From the NCBI RefSeq assembly GCF_025583945.1, contig NZ_JAOEGU010000008.1, forward strand, positions 62,001 to 126,000: DNA of 64,000 bases, in the 5' to 3' direction. Under the pieces are notes generated by a model that had not been told where the DNA came from, did not search any database, and was given only the letters and a program-made list of their open reading frames with translations. This document shows, piece by piece, positions 1 through 10,394 of the stretch; position 1 is the stretch's first letter, and each line of letters opens with the position of its first letter. Origin of the DNA: Methylobacter psychrophilus. GTDB taxonomy: Bacteria; Pseudomonadota; Gammaproteobacteria; Methylococcales; Methylomonadaceae. The position numbers and the translations under genes were made by a program.

Positions 1-330
1 ATAATCAACCACAGTGCGCCAGCGATTAAAGTTATCACTGGCATAACTTAAATAAGTCATGGCCAGAGCTTCAATTGACTGCTCTGTACTGCATACCTGC
101 ACTTGCCCTAACTGTGCCGAAAGCGCATCCAGTGTTCTCGCATTAATATGGACAATCAAATCAGCCATATTGATAAATACCATATAAATACTGCCTACGG
201 TATAACCAATCTCCGCAGCAATCCTGCGTACTTTTAACGCTGAAAAGCCTTCCTCAATAACAATGATTTCTGCCGCTGATAAAATCAATGCCTTTAATTC
301 TTCCTGAGTATGCTCACTTCGTTTTGCCAT
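1..330 (-). CDS. TetR/AcrR-family transcriptional regulator (C-terminus cut by window edge)
   Basis: An open frame of 110 codons starts at an ATG at 330 and runs off the left end without a stop. Residues 8-55 look like a TetR N-terminal helix-turn-helix domain: a helix with LILSAAEIIVIEEGFSAL, then VRRIAAEIGYTVGSIYMVF, the recognition helix region. What follows is the start of the ligand-binding domain, which is missing, so the effector cannot be guessed. The carbonic anhydrase gene at 618 is divergent across a 287-bp gap, so the regulator may control itself or that gene. This is inference only. The TetR family call is firm; the target is unknown. Confidence 0.82.
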   Translation of the reverse strand, partial: MAKRSEHTQEELKALILSAAEIIVIEEGFSALKVRRIAAEIGYTVGSIYMVFINMADLIVHINARTLDALSAQLGQVQVCSTEQSIEALAMTYLSYASDNFNRWRTVVDY

Positions 331-617
331 GGTTAACCGTTTTTATTTTTAAGCGAGGATGGAATATTGTATTAGCAGCTATTATTTTTATCCCTTTCAA
401 CTCTGTAAAGTTTTTAACCATAAAATGACAAGCATCTTTAATACCGAAGGTAAGCTGATTTCCTGCGAATAATATACCCAGCTTGCTGTTTAATTACTTG
501 GATTATTATAGTAGACTTTTGTAGGGTAGTTTTTGTAGCGCTTGGCTTTTCATGCCTTGCTGATAAGGCCAAACGGCCTGACATTACCCGATAATCCTAC
601 AATAATAAGAGGTATTT

Positions 618-1202
618 ATGAGTAAAATTGTTAATGACGTTTTAACCGCAAACAGAGACTATATGAATAACTTTGGCGACAAAGGTGATTTACCTATGCC
701 GCCAGGAAGACATTTTGCTATTTTAACCTGTATGGATGCCCGTCTGGATCCGGCAAAATATGCCGGCCTGTCCGAAGGTGATGCTCACGTTATTCGTAAT
801 GCTGGCGGGCGTGCCAGTGATGATGCCATCCGTTCACTGGTTATTTCCTACAAATTATTGGGTACACGGGAATGGTTTGTTATTCATCATACCGACTGTG
901 GTATGGAAACGTTTACCGATGAGATCATGCGTGACTTGTTGGGCAACAGCTTAACAACAGCATCATTAAACGAGAAAGGTTTGTGGTATGACACGGGTGC
1001 AGGACCGGGCTCACACGAAGCCAAGCATATAAGTTGGCTAACTATTAAAGATCAGGAACAAAGTGTACTGGAGGATGTAGTTCGCATTAAAAGCCATCCC
1101 CTGGTTCCGGCCAACATTCCGGTTTATGGCTATATCTACGACTGTGCATCAGGCCGGTTAATTGAAGTGCCTGCTGCAACAGAAGCCGGTAAAGCAAGCT
1201 AA
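618..1202 (+). CDS. beta-class carbonic anhydrase
   Basis: Interconverts CO2 and bicarbonate with a catalytic zinc. The 194-residue length fits the short bacterial beta-carbonic anhydrases. The motif CMDAR (Cys38, Asp40, Arg42) and HHTDCGM (His91, Cys94) supply the Cys-His-Cys zinc site and the Asp-Arg dyad that gates it. No signal peptide, so it is cytoplasmic. The start is preceded by AGAGG about 8 bases upstream. In a one-carbon-using bacterium bicarbonate supply for carboxylases is a plausible role, but that is inference. Monocistronic by appearance; an inverted repeat follows the stop. Confidence 0.93.
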   Translation: MSKIVNDVLTANRDYMNNFGDKGDLPMPPGRHFAILTCMDARLDPAKYAGLSEGDAHVIRNAGGRASDDAIRSLVISYKLLGTREWFVIHHTDCGMETFTDEIMRDLLGNSLTTASLNEKGLWYDTGAGPGSHEAKHISWLTIKDQEQSVLEDVVRIKSHPLVPANIPVYGYIYDCASGRLIEVPAATEAGKAS

Positions 1203-1242
1203 AAAATACTACTTTTTTAGCAAGTAGCCTTGATATATCTAA

Positions 1243-1290
1243 GTGTAATCGAGAATAAGCAAAGCCTTCAAATCCTCGATTACGTTACAC
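1243..1290. terminator. Inverted repeat between convergent genes
   Basis: GTAATCGAG at 1245-1253 pairs with CTCGATTAC at 1275-1283, with GTGTAA/TTACAC flanks continuing the pairing. It lies between the ends of the carbonic anhydrase and the sugar transporter, which converge. There is no clear T-run, so a factor-independent terminator role is only possible. Confidence 0.4.
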
Positions 1291-1372
1291 TGTATCGAGG
1301 TTACCTGCCAACACATTAAAGCCCATCGAAAGCCATGTAAGAAATGGATGTTACGAACTTGGATGCTTACTC

Positions 1373-2686
1373 CTACACCGCTATCTTGTGACCCGTCAAG
1401 CCATAAAAAGCAATATAACAATAACCAAGGACGGGGATAAAAAAAGCCGCTTGAATACCGATACGATCAGCAAAAACGCCCTGTAGAACAGGTAGAATAG
1501 CGCCTCCCACTATAGCTGCACATAAAATACCTGAACCCTGCCCAGTGTGTTTTCCCAAGCCGTTAATAGCCAGTGAAAAAATGGTGGGAAATAATATCGA
1601 ATTAAACAAGCCTACGGAAAGAATTGCCCACATGGAAATAGACCCACTGCCCATAATAGCAATTAAAACCAGGACTGCTGCTGTTAGCGCATTAAATGCG
1701 AGGGCTTTACCGGGTTTAATTTTTTGCATGACTGCCGCTCCGACAAAGCGCCCAACCATAGCGCCACCCCAGTAAAATGACACATACTTGCCGGCTTCCT
1801 GTTCCGTTAATCCGGCAATACCGGCTTCGCCCAGAAAATTAATCAGAAAACTGCCAATACAAACTTCACCGCCAACATAAACAAAAATACCAATGGCACC
1901 TAATACCAGATGCTTATATCCCCAGGCACTGTCATGGGCATCATCAAAAGAGTGCTCCTCAACATTTACAGGCGTTTGTTCAGTCGATTTAATTTCAGGT
2001 AATTTGATCATGACAAAAATGATTGCCACACAAAATAAAACCGCTGCCAAAAACAGATAAGGATTTTGTACGGCTGCCGCTTGTGTGGCTTGATAAACCG
2101 ATAACTCCTCAGCATTAAGCAGGTTGATTTCTTCTGCGCTTTTAACTGCCGTAGAAAGAATCAATAACGTACCAAAATAAGGAGCGATAGTCGTCCCCAA
2201 AGAATTAAATGCCTGGGTCAGGGTTAAGCGACTGGAGGCAGTTTCCGGTTTGCCTAAAATAGTTACGTACGGATTTGCGGCAACCTGCAATAACGTGATT
2301 CCCGATGCCAAAACAAAAAATGCCCCTAAAAACAACGGATAGGAATGCTGACTTGCAGCAGGATAAAATAATAAACAGCCTATGCCCGCTATGGATAATC
2401 CGGCAACAATGCCACCTTTGTAGTTAATTTTTTCAACCAGATAGCCGCTGGGAACAGAAGCCACAAAATAAGCGATAAAAAAGCAAAATTGAACCAACAT
2501 GGCTTGCGTGTAGCTAAGGGTAAATACCGATTTCAAATGCGGAATTAAAATATCATTTAAACAGGTTATAAATCCCCAAATAAAGAACAGTGACGTTAAC
2601 AGGGTTAATGAGCCCAGATAAGAACTCTTATCGGCACCACCCGATAAATTATCCGGTAGCGTTTTTGCGTCAGTTGTCTTGGCCAT
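1373..2686 (-). CDS. FucP/GluP-type sugar:proton symporter (major facilitator superfamily)
   Basis: A 437-residue integral membrane protein with about 12 hydrophobic segments. The N-terminal stretch [19 protein letters not shown] and the following [19 protein letters not shown] and [13 protein letters not shown] segments are hallmarks of the fucose/galactose/glucose-proton symporter branch of the MFS. It begins 12 bases after the beta-glucosidase stop on the same strand, so the two form an operon: hydrolysis of beta-glucosides outside the cytoplasm and uptake of the released hexose. Exact sugar unknown (glucose, galactose or fucose all occur in the family). Confidence 0.88.
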   Translation of the reverse strand: MAKTTDAKTLPDNLSGGADKSSYLGSLTLLTSLFFIWGFITCLNDILIPHLKSVFTLSYTQAMLVQFCFFIAYFVASVPSGYLVEKINYKGGIVAGLSIAGIGCLLFYPAASQHSYPLFLGAFFVLASGITLLQVAANPYVTILGKPETASSRLTLTQAFNSLGTTIAPYFGTLLILSTAVKSAEEINLLNAEELSVYQATQAAAVQNPYLFLAAVLFCVAIIFVMIKLPEIKSTEQTPVNVEEHSFDDAHDSAWGYKHLVLGAIGIFVYVGGEVCIGSFLINFLGEAGIAGLTEQEAGKYVSFYWGGAMVGRFVGAAVMQKIKPGKALAFNALTAAVLVLIAIMGSGSISMWAILSVGLFNSILFPTIFSLAINGLGKHTGQGSGILCAAIVGGAILPVLQGVFADRIGIQAAFFIPVLGYCYIAFYGLTGHKIAV

Positions 2687-2698
2687 GTAAACCTTGTC

Positions 2699-4945
2699 TT
2701 ATTTTGTTACAGAGAAATTAGCTGTTTCATTACCGACCATCACTTTAAAACCACCCGGTTCAACAATACGCTTAAGATCAACGCCAATAAATGACAAATC
2801 GTGTGGCGTTAAGGTAAAGCTTAAATTTTCAGCTTGGCCCGGATTAAGTTCTATTTTTTTAAAGGCTTTTAATTGCTTGTTGGGTCTGGTGACGGATGCG
2901 GCAACATCGTTTACATAAAGCAAAACTGTTTCCTTACCTTTTAACAATCCTGTATTTTTAACCGTTACAGTAACCGTTATATTTTCGCCGCTAGTGATTT
3001 TGTCTTTCTCTGTCTTCAAACCGCTGGTTTCAAAAGTCGTATAACTTAAGCCATGACCAAACGGATATAACGGATTAAAAATATTCTCCTCAAACGATTC
3101 CATTGGCTTGTAATCATACGGCGTAAAACCGTTGGTATCTCTGGGATAAGTAATCGGTAGTTTGCCATCGGGATTATAGTCACCGTACAAAATATCGGCA
3201 ATGGCTATACCACCCTCCATACCCGGCAAAAAGCCTAAAATAACTCCCGGAACCTGTTCAGCAATCGCCGTAATAATGCGTGGACGACCACCCAAGGTAA
3301 CCAGAATGACCGGTTTTCCGGTTGCTATCATGGCGTTGGCAAGATTGATTTGAGCCTGGTCAAGATTTAACGAGTCAATATTACCCGCCGTTTCTGTATA
3401 AGGTTTCTCGCCCAAACACAGCACTATCGTGTCATGGTTTTTGGCTTCCTTAACGGCTTTTTTGATATCAATTCCGTCATCAAATGACGTTCCGCCAACA
3501 TAAGTGACTTTACCGGTAGACTTTTTTTGTATGGCTTCAAAAATCGTTAACTTGTCCTGAGGATATAAACTTTCATCGTCACCTTGCCAAGTAATCGTCC
3601 AGCCGCCATTCATCACACTCAATAAATTTGCAGTAGGCCCGGTCACCAAAATACTGGACTCTTTTTTTAATGGCAGACTATTGTTGGCATTTTTGGCCAG
3701 TATTATAGATTCTCTGGCTGCCTGACGATTAATCGCCATATCTTCAGCAAGTTGAACGGTTTTCTCTGCCGGTAAAACCGGCGCATTGGGCTCAAATAGT
3801 CCTGCCTGGTATTTTACGGCAAGTATCCTGGATACCGCTTCATCTATCCTTGAGAGTGGCACCTCGCCTTCGTTAACCAGTTCAATCAACAGGTCATAAA
3901 ATGAGAAATCAAACGGTACCATACTCATGTCAATACCGGCCATCACTGCAATTTTCACCGCTTCTTTTTCCGTAGCCGCTAATTTATCTCGCGTATAAAG
4001 ACGCTTAATATCGCCCCAGTCAGAAACAGTAAAACCTTTAAAACCCAGTTCATCGCGTAAAATCGTGGTTAAGTAATGATAATTAGCATGTCCCGGAATA
4101 CCGTCAACTTCAGCGGAATTAACCATAATGGTTGGCGATCCGGCTTTAATACCCGCCTCAAAGGTAGGCAGAAAATATTCACGAAGCATTCTGTCACCAA
4201 TCCAGGCAGGCGTTCTGTCTCTGCCGTTAATCGGAAAGCCGTAACCCACATAATGCTTTAAACAAGTCAGTCCCTTATTGGGAGCGGAAAAATCATCACC
4301 TTGATGACCTTTTATAAACGATGTGCCCAAAACAGTGGCCAGATGAACATCTTCCCCATAAGTTTCCCATAAGCGTGGCCAAAGCGGCTGACGGCCAATA
4401 TCCATTACCGGTGCAAAATTCCATTGCAGACCGGAAACGCGTAATTCTCTGGCAGTAATTTCGCCTTCCTTAACGCTCAATTCAGGGTTAAAAGTAGCTG
4501 CCATACTGATGGCTTGCGGAAATAACACCGCGTTTTTCGTATAAGTAGCACCATGTATACCATCAATTCCGTATATTACCGGAATTTTTAAGCGGGTTTT
4601 CTCGGCAACCCCTTGCACTGTCTGCATCAGTTGCCGCCATGTCTCAACGGATTGTGCCTTGTTATTCGGAGTAACGGGGGTATTAAGAATTGAGCCGACA
4701 TGATGTATTAATATCGCATCTTCCAACTTGGCATGATCAATAAAATTGCCATCATTTTGGCCTTCCGGGACAGCAACAACAGAAAAGTCAACCTGTGTCA
4801 TCTGGCCCACTTTTTCTTCAAGCGTCATAGTCGCCAGCAGCTTTTTGACTTTATTTTCCATGTCTCCGTTTGCTTCTTGATCACTCACTGAACACCCCGC
4901 CATGACAAATAGAGTAAAAATTAAAATGCTATTTTTTATCTGCAA
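2699..4945 (-). CDS. bglX: Glycoside hydrolase family 3 beta-glucosidase, lipoprotein (BglX-like)
   Basis: 748 residues. The N-terminus is a lipoprotein signal ending in MAGC (lipidated Cys18), so the enzyme is anchored to a membrane facing the periplasm or surface. The GH3 N-terminal barrel covers about residues 30-390, with the substrate-binding KHYVGYG (Lys230-His231) and the TVSDWGD motif placing the nucleophile at Asp309. The GH3 C-terminal sandwich and a fibronectin-III-like domain (from about residue 660) follow. It cleaves terminal beta-linked glucose from oligosaccharides. The next gene is a sugar symporter. Such a sugar-utilisation pair is unexpected if the host is an obligate methanotroph; recycling of its own glycans is an alternative. 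Confidence 0.92.
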   Translation of the reverse strand: MQIKNSILIFTLFVMAGCSVSDQEANGDMENKVKKLLATMTLEEKVGQMTQVDFSVVAVPEGQNDGNFIDHAKLEDAILIHHVGSILNTPVTPNNKAQSVETWRQLMQTVQGVAEKTRLKIPVIYGIDGIHGATYTKNAVLFPQAISMAATFNPELSVKEGEITARELRVSGLQWNFAPVMDIGRQPLWPRLWETYGEDVHLATVLGTSFIKGHQGDDFSAPNKGLTCLKHYVGYGFPINGRDRTPAWIGDRMLREYFLPTFEAGIKAGSPTIMVNSAEVDGIPGHANYHYLTTILRDELGFKGFTVSDWGDIKRLYTRDKLAATEKEAVKIAVMAGIDMSMVPFDFSFYDLLIELVNEGEVPLSRIDEAVSRILAVKYQAGLFEPNAPVLPAEKTVQLAEDMAINRQAARESIILAKNANNSLPLKKESSILVTGPTANLLSVMNGGWTITWQGDDESLYPQDKLTIFEAIQKKSTGKVTYVGGTSFDDGIDIKKAVKEAKNHDTIVLCLGEKPYTETAGNIDSLNLDQAQINLANAMIATGKPVILVTLGGRPRIITAIAEQVPGVILGFLPGMEGGIAIADILYGDYNPDGKLPITYPRDTNGFTPYDYKPMESFEENIFNPLYPFGHGLSYTTFETSGLKTEKDKITSGENITVTVTVKNTGLLKGKETVLLYVNDVAASVTRPNKQLKAFKKIELNPGQAENLSFTLTPHDLSFIGVDLKRIVEPGGFKVMVGNETANFSVTK

Positions 4946-5195
4946 CTTTTTTCCTGCTAATTTTTATGATCCAAAACCCACTATTTACGGCATTTCAGAT
5001 AGAAGAGCGCTTATGCTGTTTTCACTATCAGTATAAGCTTACAAAGTATAATGCCGTCATTTTACATCAACAAATATTCGCTAATTTCTGATTCACTCTG
5101 TATATGATATGAGTGAGTGCCGAGACACCGGTTCAATCGATACTCCCGTGATTGTCAAAAACGTTAACAATGCTTAAGCCAAAAATCATTAACGG

Positions 5196-5636
5196 TTATG
5201 GCCCACTGCGCACGTAAGCGGTGGCCAGATAAATTTCACTAATGAAGAAAATTAACGCCAGAATCAAGCTTAACATGGCGATAACAAACAACGAAGCGAT
5301 AGGAATTGCCATATTGATGATAATAAACGAATCGAGAAAAAGAACAGCAATTACCGAACAAACCAACAATACACAAGTAGTACATAAACCAATAGCCCAG
5401 TTGATTAAACGGGTGCGCCGGGTTAGCACGGCCAATTCATCACGGATTTTCTGGCCTTGTTTTTCCTCATTGAAAGACAAAAGTTTACCGTGCAGAAAGC
5501 GTGACCGGTCAATGATGCGAGCCAGGCGGTTCGTTAATACTGATAAAATACTGGCAACACCAGTCAGTAAAAAAACCGGAGCAACAGCAAGTTGTATGGC
5601 ATGAGCAATGTTTGTCGTGGGCAGGTCGGTGAACAT
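5196..5636 (-). CDS. DUF2721 family membrane protein
   Basis: About 146 residues from the ATG at 5636. A longer frame opens with a TTG at 5711, but family members start near the motif IAHAIQLAVAPVFLLTGVASIL, so the inner start is preferred. No good ribosome binding site is seen at either. There is one N-terminal hydrophobic segment, a conserved basic loop LTNRLARIIDRSR, and two C-terminal hydrophobic segments joined by a short loop. Function of the family is unknown. It is transcribed away from the polysaccharide operon across a gap of several hundred bases. Confidence 0.78.
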   Translation of the reverse strand: MFTDLPTTNIAHAIQLAVAPVFLLTGVASILSVLTNRLARIIDRSRFLHGKLLSFNEEKQGQKIRDELAVLTRRTRLINWAIGLCTTCVLLVCSVIAVLFLDSFIIINMAIPIASLFVIAMLSLILALIFFISEIYLATAYVRSGP

Positions 5637-5711
5637 AAATGATCGGAGTAAGGAATTAATGGTGACTTTTTCTAATTTTCTGACTGTAAGTCCATTCGGC
5701 GCAATATGCAA

Positions 5712-6080
5712 TGTTTGTGCATAAATATAACCCGAAAAGTATTAAATAAGGGATATTTTCAATCAGAGTCAAATTAAAGAATTTTAGATTCTGTTGACGT
5801 TTTGTCTAAAAGTTTAATCTATCAGATTTCATTTTGTAACTCTGTAACAGTTTAATTATTCCGACTTATTTGTTAGTCTGGCTTCGCCACGCTGGACATT
5901 TATTACAGAATGAGTTCTATTAAGCGTGTTTAGCCTTTGGGTGTCGGACTGTTATCGTCGTTGACCACATTTTCAAACGCTGGATGCTTTCAAACTATTC
6001 TTCAATAAAATCAAAACTGTCCGAAATATTGAACAACTAAACAGGCATGACTTAATACTGCCAATATTTATAGAAATGCC
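5712..6080. promoter_or_regulatory. Intergenic region upstream of the polysaccharide operon
   Basis: No supportable gene. It is AT-rich and probably holds the promoter of the operon that starts at 6081. A TTGACG at about 5793 followed by TAATCT 15 bases on is a weak sigma-70-like candidate. A direct repeat of TGTAAC lies near 5835-5848. Neither is strong enough to call as a defined site. Confidence 0.35.
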
Positions 6081-7376
6081 GTGATCCAATTATTGTTATC
6101 GTTATCAAAAAATAAAGAGTTGATGCTTGTTGGTTTTGGGCAATTTTTTTCTGTATTGAGTAGTTTTATATTTCTCAAGTTGGTCAGTCATTATGCATCA
6201 GTCGCTGAATATGGACTTTATGCACTTGCACTTACTATAGCCGGATTTATCGGCTTGTTTCCTTTTACTGTATTTGATCAAGCTGTCAGTCGCTATATTC
6301 CTGTTTACCAATCAGAAAACCAGTATGCAAAGAATTATACCAATATCTTGTTGATTTATATCGGCTTAATTGTTATTTATTTATTATTTATTATTTCCAT
6401 AAAAGATTTTATTCAGACTGCTATTCCCCGCGATATATTAACTATTTTTTGGGCTTTAATTTTATATACGATATTTAACACGATACGTATTACCTTACTA
6501 AATATTGAGAACTCTACCAGAAATCGTCATGTTTTTGCTGGTTCAAGGATTTTTGAAGGTATTGCCCGCATTATTTTATTATTGCTAATAATTCATTATT
6601 ACGCGCACCCTAAGGCAGCAGATTTACTTTATTTAACAGCGATTGTTTTTATTCTAAACATCATTTATTTGCTTTACAGAAATAGATTGGAGTTGACTTT
6701 GACCGGTATAAGCTTGTCAACAACCAAAAAAAATCTTGCGTGCTATATTAAATTCTCTACACCACTGCTCATTTGGTCCGGATTTGGCTGGTGCCAGTCT
6801 TTTTTACCTGTTTGGTTTCTTAAGTTTTATAGCGCAGATACTTCGACGTATTTGGTTGGTCACTTTGCCATGCTTAATACCATAGGAGCATTGATTCCTG
6901 CTCAAGTAGTTGGTGTTATTAGCATGTATATTGCGCCCATTATTTACCAAAAAGAACCGGAACAACCTGGCTATGCCAAAGTAATAATTAATCAGGTAAT
7001 AAGGTATCTGGGATTGGCTTTTTTATTGGCTTTAGTGATGTTATTTTTATTTCATGATCGTATTATGTTACTGCTTACCAGTGCACAGTATGTTTCCAGT
7101 AGCTGGCTTTTGCCTTATGCTTTTCTGGGGGCGGTATTTTTGGGAATTGGTCAGCTTTGGACGCTGGAACTATTTGCTTATCATCAAACAAAAAAATTAC
7201 TGGTAGCTAATATTGCACCGTCCTTAATAACATTATTATTAAGTTACCTGCTGATACCCCAATGGAATATTATTGGTGCCGTTATTAGTTTATCATTTGC
7301 GGGTTTTGTTTATATGGGGCTGGTTTTTATTGCAAAAACCCGTTTTGCCATGCGGCGTAATAATAATTTTTTATAA
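6081..7376 (+). CDS. Wzx-like polysaccharide flippase (MATE/MOP superfamily)
   Basis: 431 residues, GTG start, almost entirely hydrophobic with about 12 predicted membrane spans. The opening helix ELMLVGFGQFFSVLSSFIFLK and the SRYIPVY motif in the first third resemble oligosaccharide flippases of the polysaccharide transport family. The expected role is to move undecaprenyl-linked repeat units to the periplasmic face. It is the first gene of a same-strand run of glycosyltransferases ending with a WbpM-type dehydratase, which supports that role. No Wzy polymerase is evident among the recognised genes in the window. Confidence 0.85.
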   Translation: MIQLLLSLSKNKELMLVGFGQFFSVLSSFIFLKLVSHYASVAEYGLYALALTIAGFIGLFPFTVFDQAVSRYIPVYQSENQYAKNYTNILLIYIGLIVIYLLFIISIKDFIQTAIPRDILTIFWALILYTIFNTIRITLLNIENSTRNRHVFAGSRIFEGIARIILLLLIIHYYAHPKAADLLYLTAIVFILNIIYLLYRNRLELTLTGISLSTTKKNLACYIKFSTPLLIWSGFGWCQSFLPVWFLKFYSADTSTYLVGHFAMLNTIGALIPAQVVGVISMYIAPIIYQKEPEQPGYAKVIINQVIRYLGLAFLLALVMLFLFHDRIMLLLTSAQYVSSSWLLPYAFLGAVFLGIGQLWTLELFAYHQTKKLLVANIAPSLITLLLSYLLIPQWNIIGAVISLSFAGFVYMGLVFIAKTRFAMRRNNNFL

Positions 7377-7385
7377 ACAACAAAA

Positions 7386-8273
7386 ATGGTTATCGTTAAG
7401 TTAATGGGTGGTTTGGGCAACCAAATGTTTCAATATGCAATGGCACGTGCGCTCTCACTACGAACAAATACAGAGCTAAAACTTGATTTAAGTTGGTTTG
7501 CCAATGAAACGTATGGTGAAATTAACAGACCTTATGAATTGTCTCATTTTGCCGCTATTGAAAACATCGCAACGCCGAAAGAGCTAAAGCAATTAAAAGG
7601 TTATGAACACAGGATTATCAAAGGACTTCGATCTATTTCAAGTCGCTTAATACCCACGTCATGGCAATCACATATTCAAGAAAAATATTTTCATTTTGAT
7701 CCAACGATTTTATCTATCAAACATGATGCTTATTTAAGCGGCTATTGGCATAGTGCGAAATATTTTTCTGACTTTACCAATACATTGCGTCATGACTTTA
7801 CGTTTAACCAGCCATTGACTGGCGAAAATAAACGTATTGCCGAAGAAATGCTTGAACATAATTCCGTGAGTCTTCATATTCGTCGAGGTGATTATGTCAA
7901 TAATACCAAAAACATTAATTTCTATGAGTCATGTAGTCTTGATTATTACTACAAAGGCTTGGCAAAAATCAGTTCAAAACAGGACAATTTACGGGTTTAT
8001 GTATTTTCTGATGATATAGAGTGGGCGAAGCGAAATCTTGATATCACTTATCCAACCCTCTTTATTAACCATAATCAGGGTAAAGATGCCTTTGAAGATA
8101 TGCGACTCATGAGCTTGTGCAAGCATAACATTATTGCGAACAGCTCTTTCAGTTGGTGGGGAGCCTGGTTAAACCAGTATCCGGAAAAAATGGTTATCGC
8201 ACCCAAGCGTTGGTTTAATCAACCGTTATATGACACCCGTGATTTATTGCCGGATAGTTGGATTAAACTGTGA
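7386..8273 (+). CDS. Alpha-1,2-fucosyltransferase (glycosyltransferase family 11)
   Basis: 295 residues. The N-terminus MGGLGNQMFQYAMARAL and the central HIRRGDY (residues 164-170) are the defining GT11 motifs, the latter binding GDP-fucose. It transfers fucose in alpha-1,2 linkage to a galactose-type acceptor. It starts 9 bases after the flippase stop and shares a 4-base overlap with the next glycosyltransferase. No GDP-fucose synthesis genes (gmd, fcl) are in this window, so the donor must be made from elsewhere, or the enzyme uses a related sugar. Confidence 0.93.
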   Translation: MVIVKLMGGLGNQMFQYAMARALSLRTNTELKLDLSWFANETYGEINRPYELSHFAAIENIATPKELKQLKGYEHRIIKGLRSISSRLIPTSWQSHIQEKYFHFDPTILSIKHDAYLSGYWHSAKYFSDFTNTLRHDFTFNQPLTGENKRIAEEMLEHNSVSLHIRRGDYVNNTKNINFYESCSLDYYYKGLAKISSKQDNLRVYVFSDDIEWAKRNLDITYPTLFINHNQGKDAFEDMRLMSLCKHNIIANSSFSWWGAWLNQYPEKMVIAPKRWFNQPLYDTRDLLPDSWIKL

Positions 8274-9256
8274 GTTCACCTAAAATCACCGTGCTTTTAC
8301 CCGTATATAACGGTGAAGAATTTGTTGAGCAAGCAATCTTATCTATTCTCGCGCAGACATTTACGGATTTTGAGTTACTTGTTATTAATGATGGCTCTAC
8401 AGATAAAACGGTAGAGATTCTGGCACAATGTAATGACCCTAGAATCAGGTTGATACACCAAGAGAATATGGGCTTGGCCACAACATTAAATTATGGTATT
8501 AGTTTAGCTCAAGGACGCTATATTGCCCGTCAGGATCACGATGATCTGTCACTCCCTACCCGATTGGAAAAACAATGGGAATATATGGAAAACAATCCGG
8601 ACTGCGCCTTACTTGGCACTTGTGCAGAGATTTGGGTGAGTGACATTAAACAGGACAGAAGGCATGATCACCCTACGGAATATGGCCCTATTCTTTTTGC
8701 GTTACTTTTCGACAATCCATTTGTACATAGCTCAATTATGATGCGTCACCATAATATAAAATGTGTTGGTGGTTATAGTTCTGACCCATTATGCTGTCCC
8801 CCAGAAGATTATGAACTATGGTCACGGTTGGCGAGGCGTTTCAAAGTGGCAAATCTTTCAGAACGATTGGTTATCTATAGAGAAGTGGCACAAAGTATAT
8901 CGCGTAGTCAGCATAGTCGTATCTTGGAAAATGTAATCACCATAGCAGCTGAAAACTTGGCACATATAATCGGCTTGAGTCAGCCAAATGATCTATGTTT
9001 TGATGTTGCGGCGATTCATCATTCAGCTTTTCATCGCTTGTCAGGTCAACCAAATATCAAACAAATTTGCGAAACCGTTATTTTGGCAGGTAAAAAAATA
9101 GCCCAAGATAATAATGCGCCTTATGTTGTTCATTTGGCAGAAAAGCGTGCCGCTATGCTGCGGTATAAATTTTTAATGTTTCGCAGCCATACTTTATGGG
9201 CCAAGCCTTTACTCAGTAATATTCGATCCTGGGTCGACAAGTCTCGTGCGCATTAA
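8270..9256 (+). CDS. Family 2 glycosyltransferase
   Basis: 328 residues with a GTG start overlapping the previous stop (GTGA). It has a GT-A fold domain: ITVLLPVYNGEEF at the N-terminus, INDGSTD at about 39-45, and the metal-binding DHD at residues 89-91. The C-terminal third has no recognisable feature. Predicted to add one sugar of the repeat unit on the cytoplasmic side; donor and acceptor cannot be read from sequence. Confidence 0.88.
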   Translation: MSSPKITVLLPVYNGEEFVEQAILSILAQTFTDFELLVINDGSTDKTVEILAQCNDPRIRLIHQENMGLATTLNYGISLAQGRYIARQDHDDLSLPTRLEKQWEYMENNPDCALLGTCAEIWVSDIKQDRRHDHPTEYGPILFALLFDNPFVHSSIMMRHHNIKCVGGYSSDPLCCPPEDYELWSRLARRFKVANLSERLVIYREVAQSISRSQHSRILENVITIAAENLAHIIGLSQPNDLCFDVAAIHHSAFHRLSGQPNIKQICETVILAGKKIAQDNNAPYVVHLAEKRAAMLRYKFLMFRSHTLWAKPLLSNIRSWVDKSRAH

Positions 9257-9260
9257 TTAT

Positions 9261-10388
9261 ATGGAACGAATCAGCCCACTGAAGATACTCATTACTACTG
9301 AGCAATATCCGCCAATATTATCGGGTGTCGCAACAGTGGTGTCAGAACTTGCCAATGCTTTATCAAGTCAAGGTCATTCAATCACTATCGCAACCAAAAA
9401 GATATCCGGTCGTGAACCTGTTGCCATCTCAAATATCGGGATTGCAGAGTTTGATATCCAAGGTAGTTTTGGATCGTTTTATCGTGGTGAGACTAAAGCG
9501 TATATTGATTTTGTATTAAGTTCCGATGCTGATGTCATTATTAATGAGTGCACGCAAACATGGAATACTGACTTGCTACTGCCCTATTTGGATCAAATTC
9601 ATGCAGTCAAAGTATTACATTCTCACGGCTTTTCACTTCTGGCATTTAAAAGCCGAAATCCATGGGCGAATTTTAAAGCAAAGTTTTACTACGGCTTACT
9701 CACTAAATATTTAAAAAAATATGACCATGTATTGATCTTAAGTAACAGTGCTTCCGAATTACCTTTTTTTACAAGGCAGCAATTTAAAAATTACGATATT
9801 TTGCCCAATGGCGTACCAGAACATCTGATTGCAACATCACCTAAAATGATCGGAGACAAGCCTTATTTGTTGTCGATATCCAATTATTACCCCATGAAGA
9901 ATCAGGAGTTCGTGTTGAAGGCTTATTACCAGTCTGGTACGTCAGCAAAATTAATTTTTATTGGTGCAGCACAGCTTCATGGTTACTTGGCTCAATTGAA
10001 GATACTTAAGCAATCACTTGATAAACAATACGGTTGGAGAGATGTTGAGTTTCTTTATGAAGTATCTCGTAAGGAGACTGAGGATTACTTAAAAGCATCC
10101 GCTTTATTTTTACACGGCAGTAAACTGGAAGCTTTTCCAATTGTTATTCTTGAGGCTATGGCAACGGGCACACCTTTTGTATCTACTGATGTCGGCAACG
10201 TTAAAAGCTTGAAAGGTGGCAAAATCATTCATAATGAAAGTGAAATGGCACAAGCCATTACTAATCTGTTGAAAGACCAAGATCAGTATGTGCGATATTC
10301 TCAATTAGGTATAAATGAAGTGAGTATGCAATACAATTGGAAAGCAGTTGCTCATAAATTTGTATCTATATTAGGCCTGACAAGCTAG
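9261..10388 (+). CDS. Family 4 glycosyltransferase
   Basis: About 375 residues from the ATG at 9261. A GTG at 9246 in the same frame would overlap the previous gene by 11 bases, whereas the ATG leaves a 4-base gap. It has a GT-B fold: the N-terminal segment ITTEQYPPILSGVATVVSEL is the acceptor-side signature, and the C-terminal LHGSKLEAFPIVILEAMATG with its Glu pair is the nucleotide-sugar binding EX7E region of GT4. It adds a retaining linkage in the repeat unit; specificity unknown. Confidence 0.87.
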   Translation: MERISPLKILITTEQYPPILSGVATVVSELANALSSQGHSITIATKKISGREPVAISNIGIAEFDIQGSFGSFYRGETKAYIDFVLSSDADVIINECTQTWNTDLLLPYLDQIHAVKVLHSHGFSLLAFKSRNPWANFKAKFYYGLLTKYLKKYDHVLILSNSASELPFFTRQQFKNYDILPNGVPEHLIATSPKMIGDKPYLLSISNYYPMKNQEFVLKAYYQSGTSAKLIFIGAAQLHGYLAQLKILKQSLDKQYGWRDVEFLYEVSRKETEDYLKASALFLHGSKLEAFPIVILEAMATGTPFVSTDVGNVKSLKGGKIIHNESEMAQAITNLLKDQDQYVRYSQLGINEVSMQYNWKAVAHKFVSILGLTS

Positions 10389-10394
10389 CTTTTT

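Noticed and set aside
5835-5848. GTTAC direct repeat upstream of the glycan operon as a member of the GTTACA regulon
   Set aside because: Half-sites are eight bases apart instead of ten, and flanks do not match the array boxes; a similar eight-base pair lies near 17293 by chance.
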